A DNA stretch of 64,000 nucleotides. It comes from Neocallimastix lanati (nom. inval.) (Eukaryota > Neocallimastigomycota > Neocallimastigomycetes > Neocallimastigales > Neocallimastigaceae). A model generated the notes under the pieces. That model saw only the letters and a list, made by a program, of their open reading frames with translations, was not told where the DNA came from and searched no databases. A program made the position numbers and the translations under genes. The stretch is from assembly GCA_016946835.1 (NCBI GenBank), contig JACVTC010000045.1, forward strand, positions 528,501 to 592,500, in the 5' to 3' direction. Each line of letters opens with the position of its first letter. Position 1 is the first letter of the stretch. Below are positions 1 through 12,317 of this stretch, in pieces.

Positions 1-261
1 ATTCCTAACGTTCCTACATATATCTCTAATGACCACGAGCATCAGAACGGAACCATTAACTCCTCCCTAGTGGGTGTAATCATTGGCGATTGGAAATTTT
101 ACAATCATCAAGATCTATGCTTCAATTCAAAGCGTAGTATCAGGGTTGGGTGAAATAATCATCTGAGGGAAAGCCTTATGGACATCACGTGTGGTCTCAT
201 GATATCCCAGGATAGAAACCTCATCCGATTATTTGGTGCCATGCCGAGGATTAAAGTTTAG
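1..261 (+). pseudogene. Unidentified coding-like island, cut by the window edge
   Basis: These bases have clearly higher G+C than anything until about 5 kb, and the composition drops abruptly to almost pure A/T after 261. Frame 1 reads through 50 codons from the window edge to a TGA at 151-153, then continues open for a further 35 codons to a TAG at 259-261. No domain was recognised. It may be the 3' end of a host gene with one in-frame nonsense codon, or part of a transposon or virus-like insertion. The other frames and the minus strand are interrupted more often. Confidence 0.3.
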
Positions 262-437
262 CAAAAATAATTAAATTTATATTATTGATTGAATTTAATT
301 TAATTTTAATTTAATAAATCATTAATTTTATTTTTAATAGATTGATATAATTGGTCATTTTAAAATTATTATAAATTAAAATTTGAAATGTATTAAATAA
401 AAATATTATAATATATTAAAATTTTATTGATTATAAA

Positions 438-477
<40 letters not shown>

Positions 478-659
478 TTTCTCGGATACTTTAATTTTAA
501 TTTATTTCTTGAACATTATTTGTTAAAATTTTAGTGTAAAACTTTAATTATTAAAATTTCTATTATTATATTTTCTGTGGATTGTTTCTAATTTCAACGT
601 TAATTATTTGTTAATTTTTCTTAATTGTATTTTATTGTATATTAAAAATTAAATTAATT
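262..659. other. AT-rich spacer with a long T tract
   Basis: This stretch has no gene. It is nearly pure A/T and contains an uninterrupted T run of about 30 bases around 440-470. Confidence 0.6.
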
Positions 660-1783
660 CATAATATAGGTATATAATATCTTTATATTATTTTGAATTG
701 TATAATGTAAGAACGGATTTTCTTTGTGAGGATATATTATTTAATATTTAATAATTTTATTATTTTATTAATTATATATTTATTTATATAAAAAATAAAT
801 TATGTTTATATTATATATTAATACTAATATTAATTTTTATAAATCATTTTTATTTTTCTCTTTTTCAATTAGTTAATTTTTTTATTTTATGTGTTTCATT
901 AATACTTAGTTAAAGATAGTTATTATTAATTAACTTGAATAAACAGATTATTTGTAATTGATAATTCTTAGTCTTAATAACTTAAAATGACTATTACTTT
1001 AAATTTAAATATTTAAAGCTTCACTAGTTAGATTATTATTTTTATTTTTTTTTCTATTATTTTCAATTTAGTTAATCTAGTTGACAATCATTTTATAGTT
1101 AATTATTTACAACTTAAATAACTAATCAACCATTATTTTATTTTTATTGTTAATCAACCTAGCTAGTTGACAATTATTTTTATTTTATTATCAATTATTC
1201 ACAACTTAGCTAGTTGACATTTATTTTTTATTTTCAATAATTTTCAACTTAGATAGACCAGTTGACTATTATTTTATTTTAATATTTTCTTTTTTTTTAA
1301 TTATAAGTATATGTATTTATATCATTTTTTTATTTTTAGAAAATTAATAATAACTATTACTTATTACAATAAGCATTTTATTTTAAATTTTATATCCTTA
1401 ACATTCTCACAATTGTTCTGTAATATTTTCTTATCGATATTGGTTATTACGTTTTGTTTCTATAATATTTTATATAAATAATGAAAATATATTTTTATTA
1501 GTTTGATTATTAATGATAAAATGATTTTTTATTTTATATAATTCTACTTAGCTTTATTGATAGCTCAACTGAAGAGTTGAGACTCTTAATCTGTGAATAG
1601 TATAAATCTCTTTTTTTTATTATATAAGAATAAAGAATAGTATATGTACAGAATTTTATACTTTTTTATGGCATTTATAGTAATCATAATATGTGGCTTT
1701 TTGTTACTATAGGTCACATATCTTACACTAATATATTAATTTATATAACATTACTATAAATCTTAATATTTTTGTTTCTAACA
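660..1783 (-). mobile_element. Fossil copia element, 5' part: LTR (1592-1783), primer site and leader
   Basis: Read on the minus strand, 1783-1592 is a 192-bp LTR that begins TGTTAGAAAC and ends CTATTCACA. It is followed directly by the primer-binding site at 1591-1577. The leader to the left contains several spaced dyads of the CAACTTAGCTAGTTGA type (about 1060-1280). It resembles the leader of the element at 28603-34648 in order and sequence. No coding part is attached, so this is a broken 5' fragment. The same LTR type recurs as solo copies elsewhere in the window. Confidence 0.6.
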
Positions 1784-2055
1784 ATTTAATTTAAATTATA
1801 ATTTAACTTTATTTTAATTCAAACTCAATTAGTAGATTGAGACTCTTAATCTTTTAGACACACTAATATTTATATAATTAAATAATAGTTTAATTTATTT
1901 ATATAATAGATATTATATTATTTATTAATATATTTTTTATGAAAATATAACTGAAGAAAAACGTATTCATTTAGAAAGCTTTTATACATGAATATTATTT
2001 ATTAAATTAATTGATCTGTTAATATAAAATGAAATATAGTAAATATATTTTAACA
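1784..2055 (-). mobile_element. Fossil copia fragment: 204-bp LTR (1852-2055) plus primer site
   Basis: The minus-strand LTR starts TGTTAAAATATATTTAC at 2055 and ends at 1852, abutting the primer site at 1851-1837 (TTGAGACTCTTAATC on the plus strand). A short leader remnant follows. It is the same family as the LTRs at 50597-50802 and 63528-63733 but more diverged, so it is an older insertion. No coding sequence remains. Confidence 0.7.
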
Positions 2056-2099
2056 AAAATTAAGTTAATTCATATTATATCTGTATTAAATTTTTTATA

Positions 2100-2622
2100 T
2101 TGATCTGAATTATATGAAGTCAAAACATATTTTAGTGTGTGGGGATAAAATATTTTATAATTTTTTTTATTATATTAATTATATATTTATTTATAATAAA
2201 AAAAATTAAGTTTATATTATATATGATTGTTAATATTAATGTCAATTTTTATAAATCATATTTATTTGTCTCTGTTAAGATTAGTTGTTAATTTTTTATT
2301 TTATATGTCATCAATATTAAGTTAAAAATAGTTATTATTAATTAACATTAATAAATAAGTTATCTTTCATTGATTATTCCTTTTCTTGATGACTTAAATA
2401 ACTATTAATTTATATTTAATTATTTTCATCTTAGCTAGTTGACTATTATTTATATTTTAATAAGTTTTAAAATTTAATTTAATTATTTTTTATTTTATTT
2501 ATAGATAAAATAATATATAGTTTATTATTATTATTGGTCACATATTTTTAATAAATATATTAAAATATAGCATTACTTCTTATATTAATATAATTATAAA
2601 CTTAATATTTATAATTCTAACA
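2100..2622 (-). mobile_element. Fossil copia leader plus degenerate LTR
   Basis: 2100-2490 repeats the leader seen at 700-1290, including a CATCTTAGCTAGTTGACT dyad near 2430. About 2490-2622 is a degenerate minus-strand LTR ending at TGTTAGAAT (reverse of 2614-2622) with the conserved 'GGTCACATATTTTTAATA' segment. It is broken and lacks a coding part. It may be a second copy of the unit at 660-1783. Confidence 0.5.
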
Positions 2623-2879
2623 TAATGGTTTAGCCATATACATATGAATTAATTTTAATATATAATTGGAATTTTTATTTTCATTAATAAAAAAATTTAC
2701 TTTTAGTTATGATTGAATGCAGATAATATTTTAAATTTATATTACACTCTAATAATTTATATTTAATTAAACTAATATCATAATAAACATATTTTTTATG
2801 CTATTGTTTAAGATTCTCTAGAATTTCATTCTTTCATATTTGATTTGATAATTAAAATTTATAAAGAAAGAAATATTAT

Positions 2880-3310
2880 TTAAGCGTTATTAGGATTCCA
2901 AAATATATTGATTATTTAAATGTTACGTCATCATAAACTATTATTAAAAATAATTTTAGAGTTTGGTTTTGTGATATTACCTACGAAGAATAAATTTTTG
3001 ATGAAAGTAAATGTATGATAAATATCATTGACTGTTATTTAATGATTATTAATATGATTTAATTGTACCATTTAACTTTAAATTTTTTAATTGATAATTT
3101 ACAAAATATAACTTTTCATTGAAGTTTATAGTATTTATTTAAATTATTTAGTTTTGTTTGTAATGTTAATAGAAACATACGAATCAAAGATCCAGCAAAG
3201 TAATTCTTTCATTTTCATATCAGGATGAATGATTTTTTCAATAAAATCAATATTAATAGAATCTTTAGTATTGTAGTGTATTATAGAAAAATAAGTATAA
3301 ATAATATTAT
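2880..3310 (-). mobile_element. Fossil copia pol fragment (protease region)
   Basis: Minus-strand reading gives a stretch like CWIFDS..SINIT, matching the protease active-site region (CWxxDSGASINIT) of the copia copies in this window. About 150-350 bases further on are pieces like the 'VYYSP.INKNLISIGNLIK' segment that follows it in those copies. The fragment is heavily decayed, with many breaks, and no end repeats could be assigned. This is the oldest-looking pol piece here. Confidence 0.45.
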
Positions 3311-4981
3311 AATTATCTTTCTGGATATAAATGAACTAATTTTTATTATTATTGGATTTTATATTCATATTTTTTCAAAGTTTTTCTTTTAAATAAATTT
3401 ATTTTTCTTATTCAAAAATATAAATTTAATTTATTTCAGTAAATGTAATTTACCCTGGAGTCAATTGTTCGTATTTCATTTATATTTAAATTTATACTTT
3501 AATAAAATTTTTTATTTAAATATAATTAAATTATAACATATTTTATTTTATTTTATAATTGGAAGGATTAATAAATTTTTTCTACTTACTCTATTTTTAA
3601 ATCGTATTTGCTATAAGATTTTGATTATTTTTCTATATATCAATTAATTGTTTTATAGGTTTTCAATTATAATAAAATATTAGTATATCGTATTTTATAC
3701 TTAAAAATAATGCTTCAACACTGAAAGTGAGACCATTAATATGTCAAAATAAATATTTTCTTTAATATAAAAAACTATGATTAAATTAGTATAACCCATA
3801 AAGCAAAAATAAAAATGATTTAATTATTGTTATAAATTTTTTATTGTTTAATATAACATTTTATTTAAGAGATTTATATATTTTTTTATAATCAGAAAAA
3901 TATAGTAAATCTAAAATATTACAATATGAATAATTTATTTTTTATTTGATATTAGAATAATATTTGACAATTATTATAAATAAATATATATATTATAGAT
4001 TTAAATCTATTTTTTAGTAAATATTAATAAAATATTATTTAAAAAAAAACGCTTTCAAATTTAATATGTCTCTATTTTTTTAATAAACAAAATATATTTA
4101 TTATATTATATGATGAAGTTCAGAATTATAAAATTAAAAAATAAAATAAAAAAAATTATTTATAATAAATAGATAGTAATAAATTTTAAATTATAAATTA
4201 TAAAAAAAAAATATTAACAACAACTTTAATAATATTAATTAATATAAAATATTATTAATGAATAAATTTTATTATATATTTATTTATTAATGTGAATTTT
4301 AATTTATTGCAATAAATTTAAATAAAATTATTAAAATTATTTTATATATGAAATAAACAAAAAATAACCTTTTAATAATTAAAAGATTACTAAAGGAAAC
4401 TGAATATAAATTTAAAGTAATATTTCAAAATAAAAAAAAAGTAAGAATAAAATAAAATATACTATTTGGATTGAATTGTATTAGAGATATACTCTTTCAC
4501 TCTTTTTTTATTATTTTTAAAATATGAATATTGTTTAAAATTTTTTTTTCATTTATTTTAATTATTAATATTTCATATCACCGTTAATATCATTTTTATT
4601 ATTTTATTCAATTCAAATAACCATAACTAATTAAATATAACTTCTAAAAAATGGGTGTACGATTTTTTTTAAAGTAAATACTTTAATAAATTTATATATG
4701 ATAGTAATATAACTTTTTTATAGAATAATTTAAATAATATAAGATATTAACTATATTTAATATATGAAAATATTAGGTCTATAATATTATTAATCACATT
4801 AATATTCAATTTAGTATATGCAGGTTAAACTTTATATTATTAAATATAATAATAAAAAATAAAATATTAAAGCTATTAATAAAAATAAAATAAATTAATT
4901 TTAATTAAAAAAAGTAAAAATATTTATTAAAAATATTTAATTTTTTAATTAATAAATTTAAATTTAATATCTAATACATAG
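3311..4981. other. AT-rich spacer upstream of the Cys-rich gene
   Basis: About 1.7 kb of nearly pure A/T with no coding pattern on either strand. It must hold the promoter, and possibly one or more 5' exons and a long intron, of the gene whose visible exon begins at 4982. An acceptor-like CTAATACATAG ends at 4981. Nothing else is recognisable. Confidence 0.5.
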
Positions 4982-6584
4982 GTACGAGCTGTACTTTTAA
5001 TTCAAGTAGTAATCAATGGGATGGATGTAAGTTACCAATAAATATAAAAAATTTAACGAAAAAAAATTTCAATATTAATACATTATTATGATAGGTGTAA
5101 AAGAATATTATTTATTTAATGCAAAATGTAATAAAGGAACTGATTGTTCTGAAGGTAATACAGGTAAATATTTATTTAAATGCTCTTCTTCTAATAGCTG
5201 TTCAGAAATAACTGAAGCTGGGTATTATTTAAATCAAAATAAATCAAATGACTCAAGTAATGAATTATTTAAATGTAAAAGTGAGGGTAACTGTAGTTTA
5301 ATTACTGAATTTCCAATAGATTCGAATGAAACCACTTTTTACTTAGATGGTGCTTCTAAAAATACTGAAAATAAATATAACGAATTAATAAAATGTGAAG
5401 GAAATAATGTCAATCATCAAAGTCGTAGAAGTAATGGAGATAGTAGTAATGCTGAATTTAACTGCGAAAAAATTAACAATAGAGCATCAAATAATTCAGT
5501 TGATCATTATATTTCAATGGAGGAAGAAAAAGATAGTATTATTACATGTACTGAACAAGGATGTTATGTAGAGGAAAATATTTCAGGATATTTTATCAAT
5601 ACAAATTCTGGTAATTCTGAAGGGAAAATAATTGTATGTGAAAAAGAAAATGAATATTGTGATATTGTAGAAGATGATAATATTTGTTTTGGTGCTGGTG
5701 ATGTTATTGTAAAAAAAGAAAAAGATGGATCAAAAAAAGGTTATATTTGTACTTCAGATTCTGAAGATGAAAAAGATATTATTGAAATTCAATCTAATAC
5801 GGAAAATATTAAATATATTTCAATTACTGTAAATAATCCTGTTGATAATGAAGATGATGAAGATAATTTTTTAAGCCTTAGTGATGGTAGTAAAGTTTGC
5901 ATTAAAATTGGGGAAGGAAGTGTTATTCCAGTAGATGATAAATATTGCCCAAAAGAATGTGACATTAATACAGGAACAAATTGTGTTGAAAATTCCTATT
6001 ATCTTGTTCATGAAAAAACACTTAATAATATTGCTACTGGATCTGGATTATTATACTATTGTAAGACAGAAAAAGAATGTATACAAATTACAGAAACAGG
6101 TTACTATATTGTAGATAAGGATACAATTTATTTCTGTTCCAATACTACCTGTAGAAAAGATGATACTGTTGGTGTATGTGACAGTAATGCAATTGGAAGA
6201 ATTGTTTATAAAGACAATAAACTTTCAATTTGTCTTGATGGTAAAATTTCAGTTGATATATTAAAAAGCAATAACGGAAATTATATGGTAACTGGTAGTG
6301 GAAGAAAAGGTAATAGTGACAATGGTAGTAGTAACTCAGAGGAGGATACCTTATTCACTTCAAAAGGAAAATTTGCAATTATATCAATAAAGGATCAAGT
6401 AATTACATTAAACTCAAAATACAATAATAATGTGAAATATGTCTATGTTAATAATAGTAGTAGTGGAAATCTAAAAGTTATTGAAAAAGGTGATACATGT
6501 CCAATGGAGGATAACAAAATAACTAATGTTTTGGAATTTGAATGTAATAATGGAGTATGTACAAAAAAAACTAATACTGCTTGA
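4982..6584 (+). CDS. Cys-rich GYY-repeat protein, scaffoldin-like (5' end not found)
   Basis: Two exons are visible: 4982-5026 and 5095-6584, joined across a 68-bp intron with GTAAGT at 5027 and TAG at 5092-5094. Splicing yields a Cys codon across the junction (TGT), giving a Cys just before KEYYLFN, which fits the repeat spacing. The ATG at 5088 lies inside that intron and is unlikely to be the real start. The protein, about 500 residues, repeats a pattern of Cys pairs followed by an [I]TE.GYY[LI] block (CSEITEAGYYLN, CIQITETGYYIV, and looser versions), with long Ser/Asn/Asp-rich linkers. There is no signal peptide in the visible part and no C-terminal membrane segment. Such repeats are known in large extracellular proteins of anaerobic fungi, including cellulosome scaffoldins; cohesin function here is inference. 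An upstream secretory exon is expected. Confidence 0.6.
5027..5094 (+). other. Intron in the Cys-rich repeat gene
   Basis: GTAAGT donor at 5027, TAG acceptor ending at 5094, TTAAC branch-like sequence at 5053-5057. Removal keeps the reading frame (phase 1) and places a Cys where the repeat expects one. Confidence 0.6.
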
Positions 6585-7655
6585 TATGATTAAAAAAATT
6601 AAAATCATTAAAAAATATGAAGTATGTATGTCATCTAAACTTTATATAAAAGTTTAAAATAAAATTTTATTTATTTATTTATTTATTTATTATTTTAATA
6701 TAAAAAAAATAAAAAATAAGAAATTATGATATATAATTATTATTATTTTTAATTTAATTTTTATACAAAAAGCTTTTTATAAAAAATATATTATAATTTT
6801 AAAATATGTAAACTTTTTTAAAATAATTCAATAATAAAAATCAGTATTTTATATTTATTTACAATAGCTTCTATTAATTTGATGATTAATAAAAAATTAA
6901 AAATATTTAATTATTGAATATTTATTAATAAATAAAAAAATTTAAAACTAAAATTTATAATTTTTTTTTTTCACTTCTGTCATTAAAGTTAAATAAAAAT
7001 ATTTATTATTTATAAAGGCATATCTTTAAAATTATATAATTATTTAATTAAAAAAATGTATTTGTCTTATAGATTATTCAAGTCAAACATTATATTATAT
7101 ATATATTATAATGTTTTTTATTATTTTTATGAAAATATATTATTAAATAATTTATTATTTTATTATAAACAAATTTATTTACTTTTTGTTTTTATAATAG
7201 TAATATTTTTCAATCTACTTTCGTTCAACGAAACTATAAATAATAATTCTCTCAATGAGAAAATTTTTTTATTTTCAAGTAAGAGTTTAATGGACACCAC
7301 ACAGTTTTTTTTAAAGGGGTTATTTTAGTTATATTAAATTTTATTACTTATCATGTTACTATTTATTAATCTAAGTCATACTGAAATTTTTTTTAATTAT
7401 GAACTGATTTTTAATCTATATTATATTAAATTTTCTATAATTCGAAATTTTTTTTTATGTTTTATATTTTTTTTTATATTATTTTTTATATGTTATTTTA
7501 ATTTTTGGTTATTTTCTATAAAATTTCTTTATTAAATTTAAATTCCAAAAATTTTTAATTTTAAATTTTATTAATAAAAAATTTTAATTCAAAAAAAAAT
7601 AATATTTATTTTAAATTTCACTAAATAAGAAGAATATTTTAATATTATTGAAGTT
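6585..7655. other. AT-rich spacer, 3' of the Cys-rich gene
   Basis: No credible gene. There is a short TTTA microsatellite at about 6666-6692. Two open frames (90 and 60 codons at 7056-7328 and 7353-7535) are Phe/Leu/Ile/Tyr-rich translations of A/T sequence and look like chance. Confidence 0.6.
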
Positions 7656-7775
7656 ATAAAAACTAGATTTAAAAATTATGTCAACTTTATTAATATTATT
7701 TATAATAAAAAGTTACAAATATAAAATTATTACGAATTATATGTTTTTATTCTTTTAAAATGTAGCTTATATTCT
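7656..7775 (+). repeat. Direct repeat, left copy, flanking the LINE relic
   Basis: This segment and 9600-9712 share a block including ATGTCAACTTTATTAAT, TAATAA..GTTACAAA and ATTATTACxAATTA in the same order and orientation, with scattered differences. The two copies bracket the LINE relic at 7790-9310. Confidence 0.5.
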
Positions 7776-7789
7776 CTCCTTATATTTAA

Positions 7790-9310
7790 AAGTTTTGAAA
7801 ATTCTATATTACCCTGAACAAAACCCCACAATGATATGGATTGTTTTTCAAGGGCCATGGACAGTTGATGGAAAATAAATAGTATATATCAGATTTAGAT
7901 TAATTTTCATCAAAAAAGGAAATTTTAAGCATTTACTGGAATAGAGATATGACAGTAAAACTAATCAAGGTTAAAGCTAATAATAAAAATAAATTTGAAA
8001 AAACTAGAGACTACCTAAAGATTAACTTAAAATAATCTGAATTTAACATTAGCTTTCGATGGGTACTTTAAAAATAGCAAAAAAAATTCAGAAAACAATT
8101 ACTATATTAGACATAATTCTACTATAGCTTTATCTCGTGATCTATGCATCCCTCCTATTGCTGGTATCTGCGCAGCCTTATAAGTTAAATCTTATGCAAA
8201 ATGGAGTAAATCAAATTGTATTATAAAGGATCTTATTAAGTCTATTCCCAAAATGCTTTATTATTCCTGGACTAAAGATCTAGAACACTTTACAAAAAAA
8301 TCAAAAATTATAAATGTATGAAATATGATGATATTATAGAACGTTACTGGAATTCAGTTTCCAAATTTCAAGGTATAACAGGTCAAAATTACAATAGTAA
8401 CAAGTTCTCAAATAATAAAATTATAATAAAGCTTAGCTTAAAATATCCCCAAATCAACTTAGGATTTTGGTGGATTATACGTTTACACTGTGGTTATAAA
8501 TACAATACTACTATTGCTATTAGAATGGGTAGAATTTCAGAATATTTTCCTACGACTTGTCCCTGTTGTGGTAAAAGTAATCAATTTTTTGAGCATTGGA
8601 TTTTTAAATGAAATACTTTTGTATTTTTCAGATGAAATTATTTAAATTTTATCGATGATCTCTATGTTTTGTTCGTTAGGAAGATTAGAGCGTTTAATCC
8701 TCTTTATTCCTATGACTCTACTTCTGATTTTGAAGATTATATCAAACATTTTAATTACATGTTTCTTCTTGGTGGAACTTCAGCTTTAAATGAAGTTCCA
8801 TATGTATTTTTTATAATAAAATTTAATAAAATTATGGAAGCGTATTCTCTTCCCTGTCTAAAAAAAATTTCAATAGGTACTTAGGAATCCCTGATTAGTT
8901 TTCTTAATGCTATCTTTGCTACGAATTTAAAATGAAATATTTTAAAAATATTTAAATTCTTTATGAAAATTTTTTATAATAACTAAATATTTCCTAATAT
9001 CTAATAGTAATGCAAGCTCTGTTATCATAAATATGAATAATTTAGAATAAAGTACAGATTCTGATAGTAGTTATGAAGTATATTATTTATTATTAAAAAA
9101 CGCCATTCTGCTGCTCTCTTTACACCAATTATGTCTCGAGCTAGTACTCGACAAGTGTTGCTATTCCGAAAGTAAAGGCTTAAACTAACCAGGAGCAACA
9201 TTACTGAAAATGCAGTAAGACGGACTAGTAGGGCCAATGCCTCAATCTTAAGGAGAAGACTATAATTTTTTTCAGAAAGATTATTACAACCCTAACCATA
9301 AAGAAATGAG
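7790..9310 (+). mobile_element. LINE (non-LTR) relic, 3' end of the RT-bearing ORF
   Basis: Several broken plus-strand frames read as the C-terminal part of a LINE ORF2. 8318-8611 gives a 97-residue piece ending in a CPCCGKSNQFFEHWIF zinc-finger-like motif. 8640-8884 gives a piece with NFIDDLYVLFVRKIRAFNPL and a hydrophobic FLLGG block. 9085-9290 gives a basic Arg/Ser-rich tail (ALFTPIMSRASTRQVLLFRK). These are typical of the region after the RT domain in LINEs of this genome type. The reverse-transcriptase core is absent. Several frameshifts and stops show it is dead. A 70-codon minus frame at 9025-9237 is only its shadow. Confidence 0.6.
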
Positions 9311-9599
9311 TTTCGTTGAATAGGAACTACTATTTCTAAATTTAAAATGCACTTTCTTTTGAATATTTCATGTTGTTATTTTATATATTATTATATTCTA
9401 TTTGAGCAAATAATATTTTTTTTTTGTTAATTATATTTATTTTTTAAATTAAACAATATTTATATAATTAATAAATAAATATATAAGTAAAAATTAAAAT
9501 TCATAATAATTGCTGCTTTAAAAAAAAAATCATAAAAAATAAAATTAATTTTAATTTTCAATAAAGAGAAAGAAATAATTAATATAATTAAAAATCATA

Positions 9600-9712
9600 A
9601 AAATTAAATTTATTAACTATGTCAACTTTATTAATGTTCTTTATAATAATAGGTTACAAAGATTAAATTATTACAAATTACATGTATTTATACTTTTTCA
9701 ATGCTTATATTT
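9600..9712 (+). repeat. Direct repeat, right copy, flanking the LINE relic
   Basis: Second copy of the block at 7656-7775, at a rough 80% match by eye. See that entry for the shared words. Confidence 0.5.
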
Positions 9713-10083
9713 GGTTAAATTTTTATATAATTAGATTTGTATTATTATGATTATTGTCTAAGGTTAAAATCATTTTGAGCTCTAATATAAACAATGACTT
9801 AGTTATGTACTTATATTGAGTTTAATGGAACTTTTTATAATATAATATAATAATTATATTATTAATATTAATATTATAATAATTATTATTAATTAATATA
9901 TAATACAATAATTATTAATTATTAATAGATGACATAATTTTTTAATAGTGAATTTATTAATTTTTAGTATAGATAATAATATTTTCTTTTATGAATGTAA
10001 TTTGTAATGAAAAACTTTATATTTAATTGTTAAACTATTTTATGAAATTAGAATTTATTGCTTGATCTGTTAGACTAAAATTG
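9713..10083. other. AT-rich spacer
   Basis: Nothing recognisable. It contains low-complexity ATTATTAATA runs at 9838-9930 and would include the 3' untranslated region of the minus-strand SGNH gene. Confidence 0.6.
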
Positions 10084-11218
10084 TTAGGAAGTTGATTTAT
10101 TTAAAGAACTGAGTAAATTATTAATATTTTCTGCTAAAATTTTATTTGCTAAATCTGATATATGTGAATTAGCCCAGAAATAATCATTAACGTTCTTCTT
10201 CTTGTCACGTCCCCATGTATTAATGCAATCCTTGAATTTATATTCATTACAATTTGATATTATATTTTCAAATATATCAACAGTGCTATAATAAATAAGA
10301 TTTATATCGGTATGTTTATTAAAAAATATATTCGATTTTGCAATTATTTCATCATTAAATGTTAAAACTTCATTTTTTAAAAATTTGATACAATTTTCAT
10401 CTGAAATGCCTCTACATTTACTGAAGTTTCTATGACTTGGTATTATATACAAAGGAGGGGCACTAAGTATTAATATATTTCTTAGACCGTAATCATACAT
10501 TCTCTTAATTAAATTAAAAAAATTTTCTGAAAGTTCCTCAATTGTCTTATAATTATGATTTCTGAATCCTATATCAATTGTACCAAACCAAAATGCAAAT
10601 AGAGAATTATTTTCATTCCATGTATTACAAAATTTCTTTCCTTTTGTCATATTTTCATAAAAATAATCACACTGGGTTTTTAAGTCTCTGGAATCATTAA
10701 ATAATTTTTCATAGATAGGGGCTCTAGGGGTTGCATAATTCCATAACTTCATATTATTAAAATCTTTTAAATATAATGGTCAATTTTTACCACCGGAATG
10801 ATTCCTTCCAGTATATGTCATATCAGTATAATTTGTACCAACTACTGAATGTGAGTCTCCAAATACAATTAAATTTTCAATTCTATTGTAGTCGAACTTT
10901 CTGGAATTAGATAAAAGTATTAATGAAAAATTTTTGCTTTGAAAAAGTATATTATATAAGAAATATTATTATTTTTAAAATTTTCATTATTTTCATGTAT
11001 TTTATTATTATCAGAAGTTTTATTTTTATCTAATCCATCTAATGAAAGACATTTTTTACAAAACCATTTTAAATATTTTTATTGGAACATCTTTTCTTGT
11101 AACGTAATAATGATCTTTGATTCTTCGATGTTCTTCTCGTTAAAGCATAGTTTAATTTAGGTAATAATATAGTAAAAATTAAAATAGTAATTAATAAATA
11201 TTTATTATTTATATTCAT
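10084..11218 (-). pseudogene. SGNH/GDSL hydrolase pseudogene with N-terminal Cys module
   Basis: Reading leftward from an ATG at 11218 there is a clear signal peptide (MNINNKYLLITILIFTILL), then a KKRCSNKNI...CKKCLSLD four-cysteine-type module (11041-11115). A low-complexity linker and the hydrolase domain follow. Block I is FGDSH (about 10851-10862), followed by NYTDMTYTG, GGKN, FWFGTIDIG in the block III place, ILSAPP, and ANSHISDLANKIL with the catalytic His. Against the paralogue at 24305-25606 it has a TGA where a Trp codon is expected (10780-10782) and an apparent frameshift inside the Cys module. Only the last 222 codons (10752-10084) are open, and these lack the catalytic Ser. It has no introns where the paralogue has several. 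Family role: secreted esterase acting on acylated sugars. Confidence 0.65.
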
Positions 11219-12317
11219 CTTTATATTTATATGTTATAATTTAAAAAGGAAAATTATTTTTAAAATAGAGTAATATTTTAAATCCATTTTTTAATTTATA
11301 TAAATTTTAAACATTAGAAATAATATTTAGAATTTAAGTTTCATTTAATTTTAAAGTTATATTGTTTATTTCTTGAATAATTTATAAATTTTAATTGTTT
11401 ACATAATTGTACTGTTGAATTATTTTAATATTTAAATGTTTGTTTATTACGTATTTTTCTTATTAATTATGAAATTCTTATTAGAAATTTTGTAAATTTA
11501 ATTAAATTTTAAAAAATATTAAAATTATTTTAGATCTTTTGATTTTTTAAAATAAATTATTTTACCATTATTGAAAATTCTTTGTGTGAAATTCATATTT
11601 TTGAGAATCTTTAAATTCATTTGATTTGTTTTTTCAAATTCTTAAAATTCATTTTTATTTATTTTTTAAATTTAAATTTGTTTGTTATTATCGGAAATTT
11701 AATTTTAAATTTTAAATTATTGAATGTAATTTATTATGTATTTAAAATTTTAATATATTTATTAATATTTTCTTTGGTAATAGAAATATTAATCTTTTTA
11801 TATATCTTTAATGCATAATATGTATGTAATTTAATTTTATTTTCTTATATTTAAATTTAATAAAATATTTTATTAGTTATTCAAAATTATAAACTAAAAA
11901 AATATTTATTAATTAGGTAAAAAAAATTGTAATATTTATAATAATTTTTAAATAAATAGAAAGTCAAGTTTTTAAAAAAATAAAGTATAATTAAATTTAT
12001 GAAAATAAATAAACTTTTAAATTTAAAACAAAAAAATTAAAATAAAATAAAATTTTATTTTTAAAATATAAATAAAAGAAAATTAAAATGTAATATATTT
12101 AATTTAAATTAATTATTCAAGAAGGGGAACAATTCAATTACATATTTAATTCAGTAATTATCGTATTTTGAAATTCAAATTAAACTTTTAGAATTTTAAC
12201 GTCAATTTCATTAAACTTTTTTTTTTAAAAATTATATAAATTATTAAATGATTTCTTATTTGAATAATTTTATCTATAAATTCATTTATATAGAATTTAA
12301 TATTCAATAATAATAAA
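11219..12317. promoter_or_regulatory. Divergent intergenic region between SGNH and GT92-GT8 genes
   Basis: 1.1 kb of AT-rich DNA separates two divergently oriented genes and must hold both promoters. No specific element can be named. A 65-codon Phe/Leu-rich frame at 11621-11818 looks like chance. A somewhat less A/T-biased patch (AAGAAGGGGAACAATTCAAT, 12119-12138) stands out. Confidence 0.35.

Noticed and set aside
4400-4440. Possible copia scrap reading LLKETEYKFKVIFQNKKK
   Set aside because: Too short and isolated to support in A/T-rich sequence.
7056-7535. Two open frames of 90 and 60 codons on the plus strand
   Set aside because: Composition is only Phe/Leu/Ile/Tyr/Asn from A/T-rich DNA, with no motif, no homologue-like pattern and no neighbouring exons.
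11621-11818. 65-codon hydrophobic frame between the divergent genes
   Set aside because: Low-complexity TTT/ATT codons; looks like chance in this composition.
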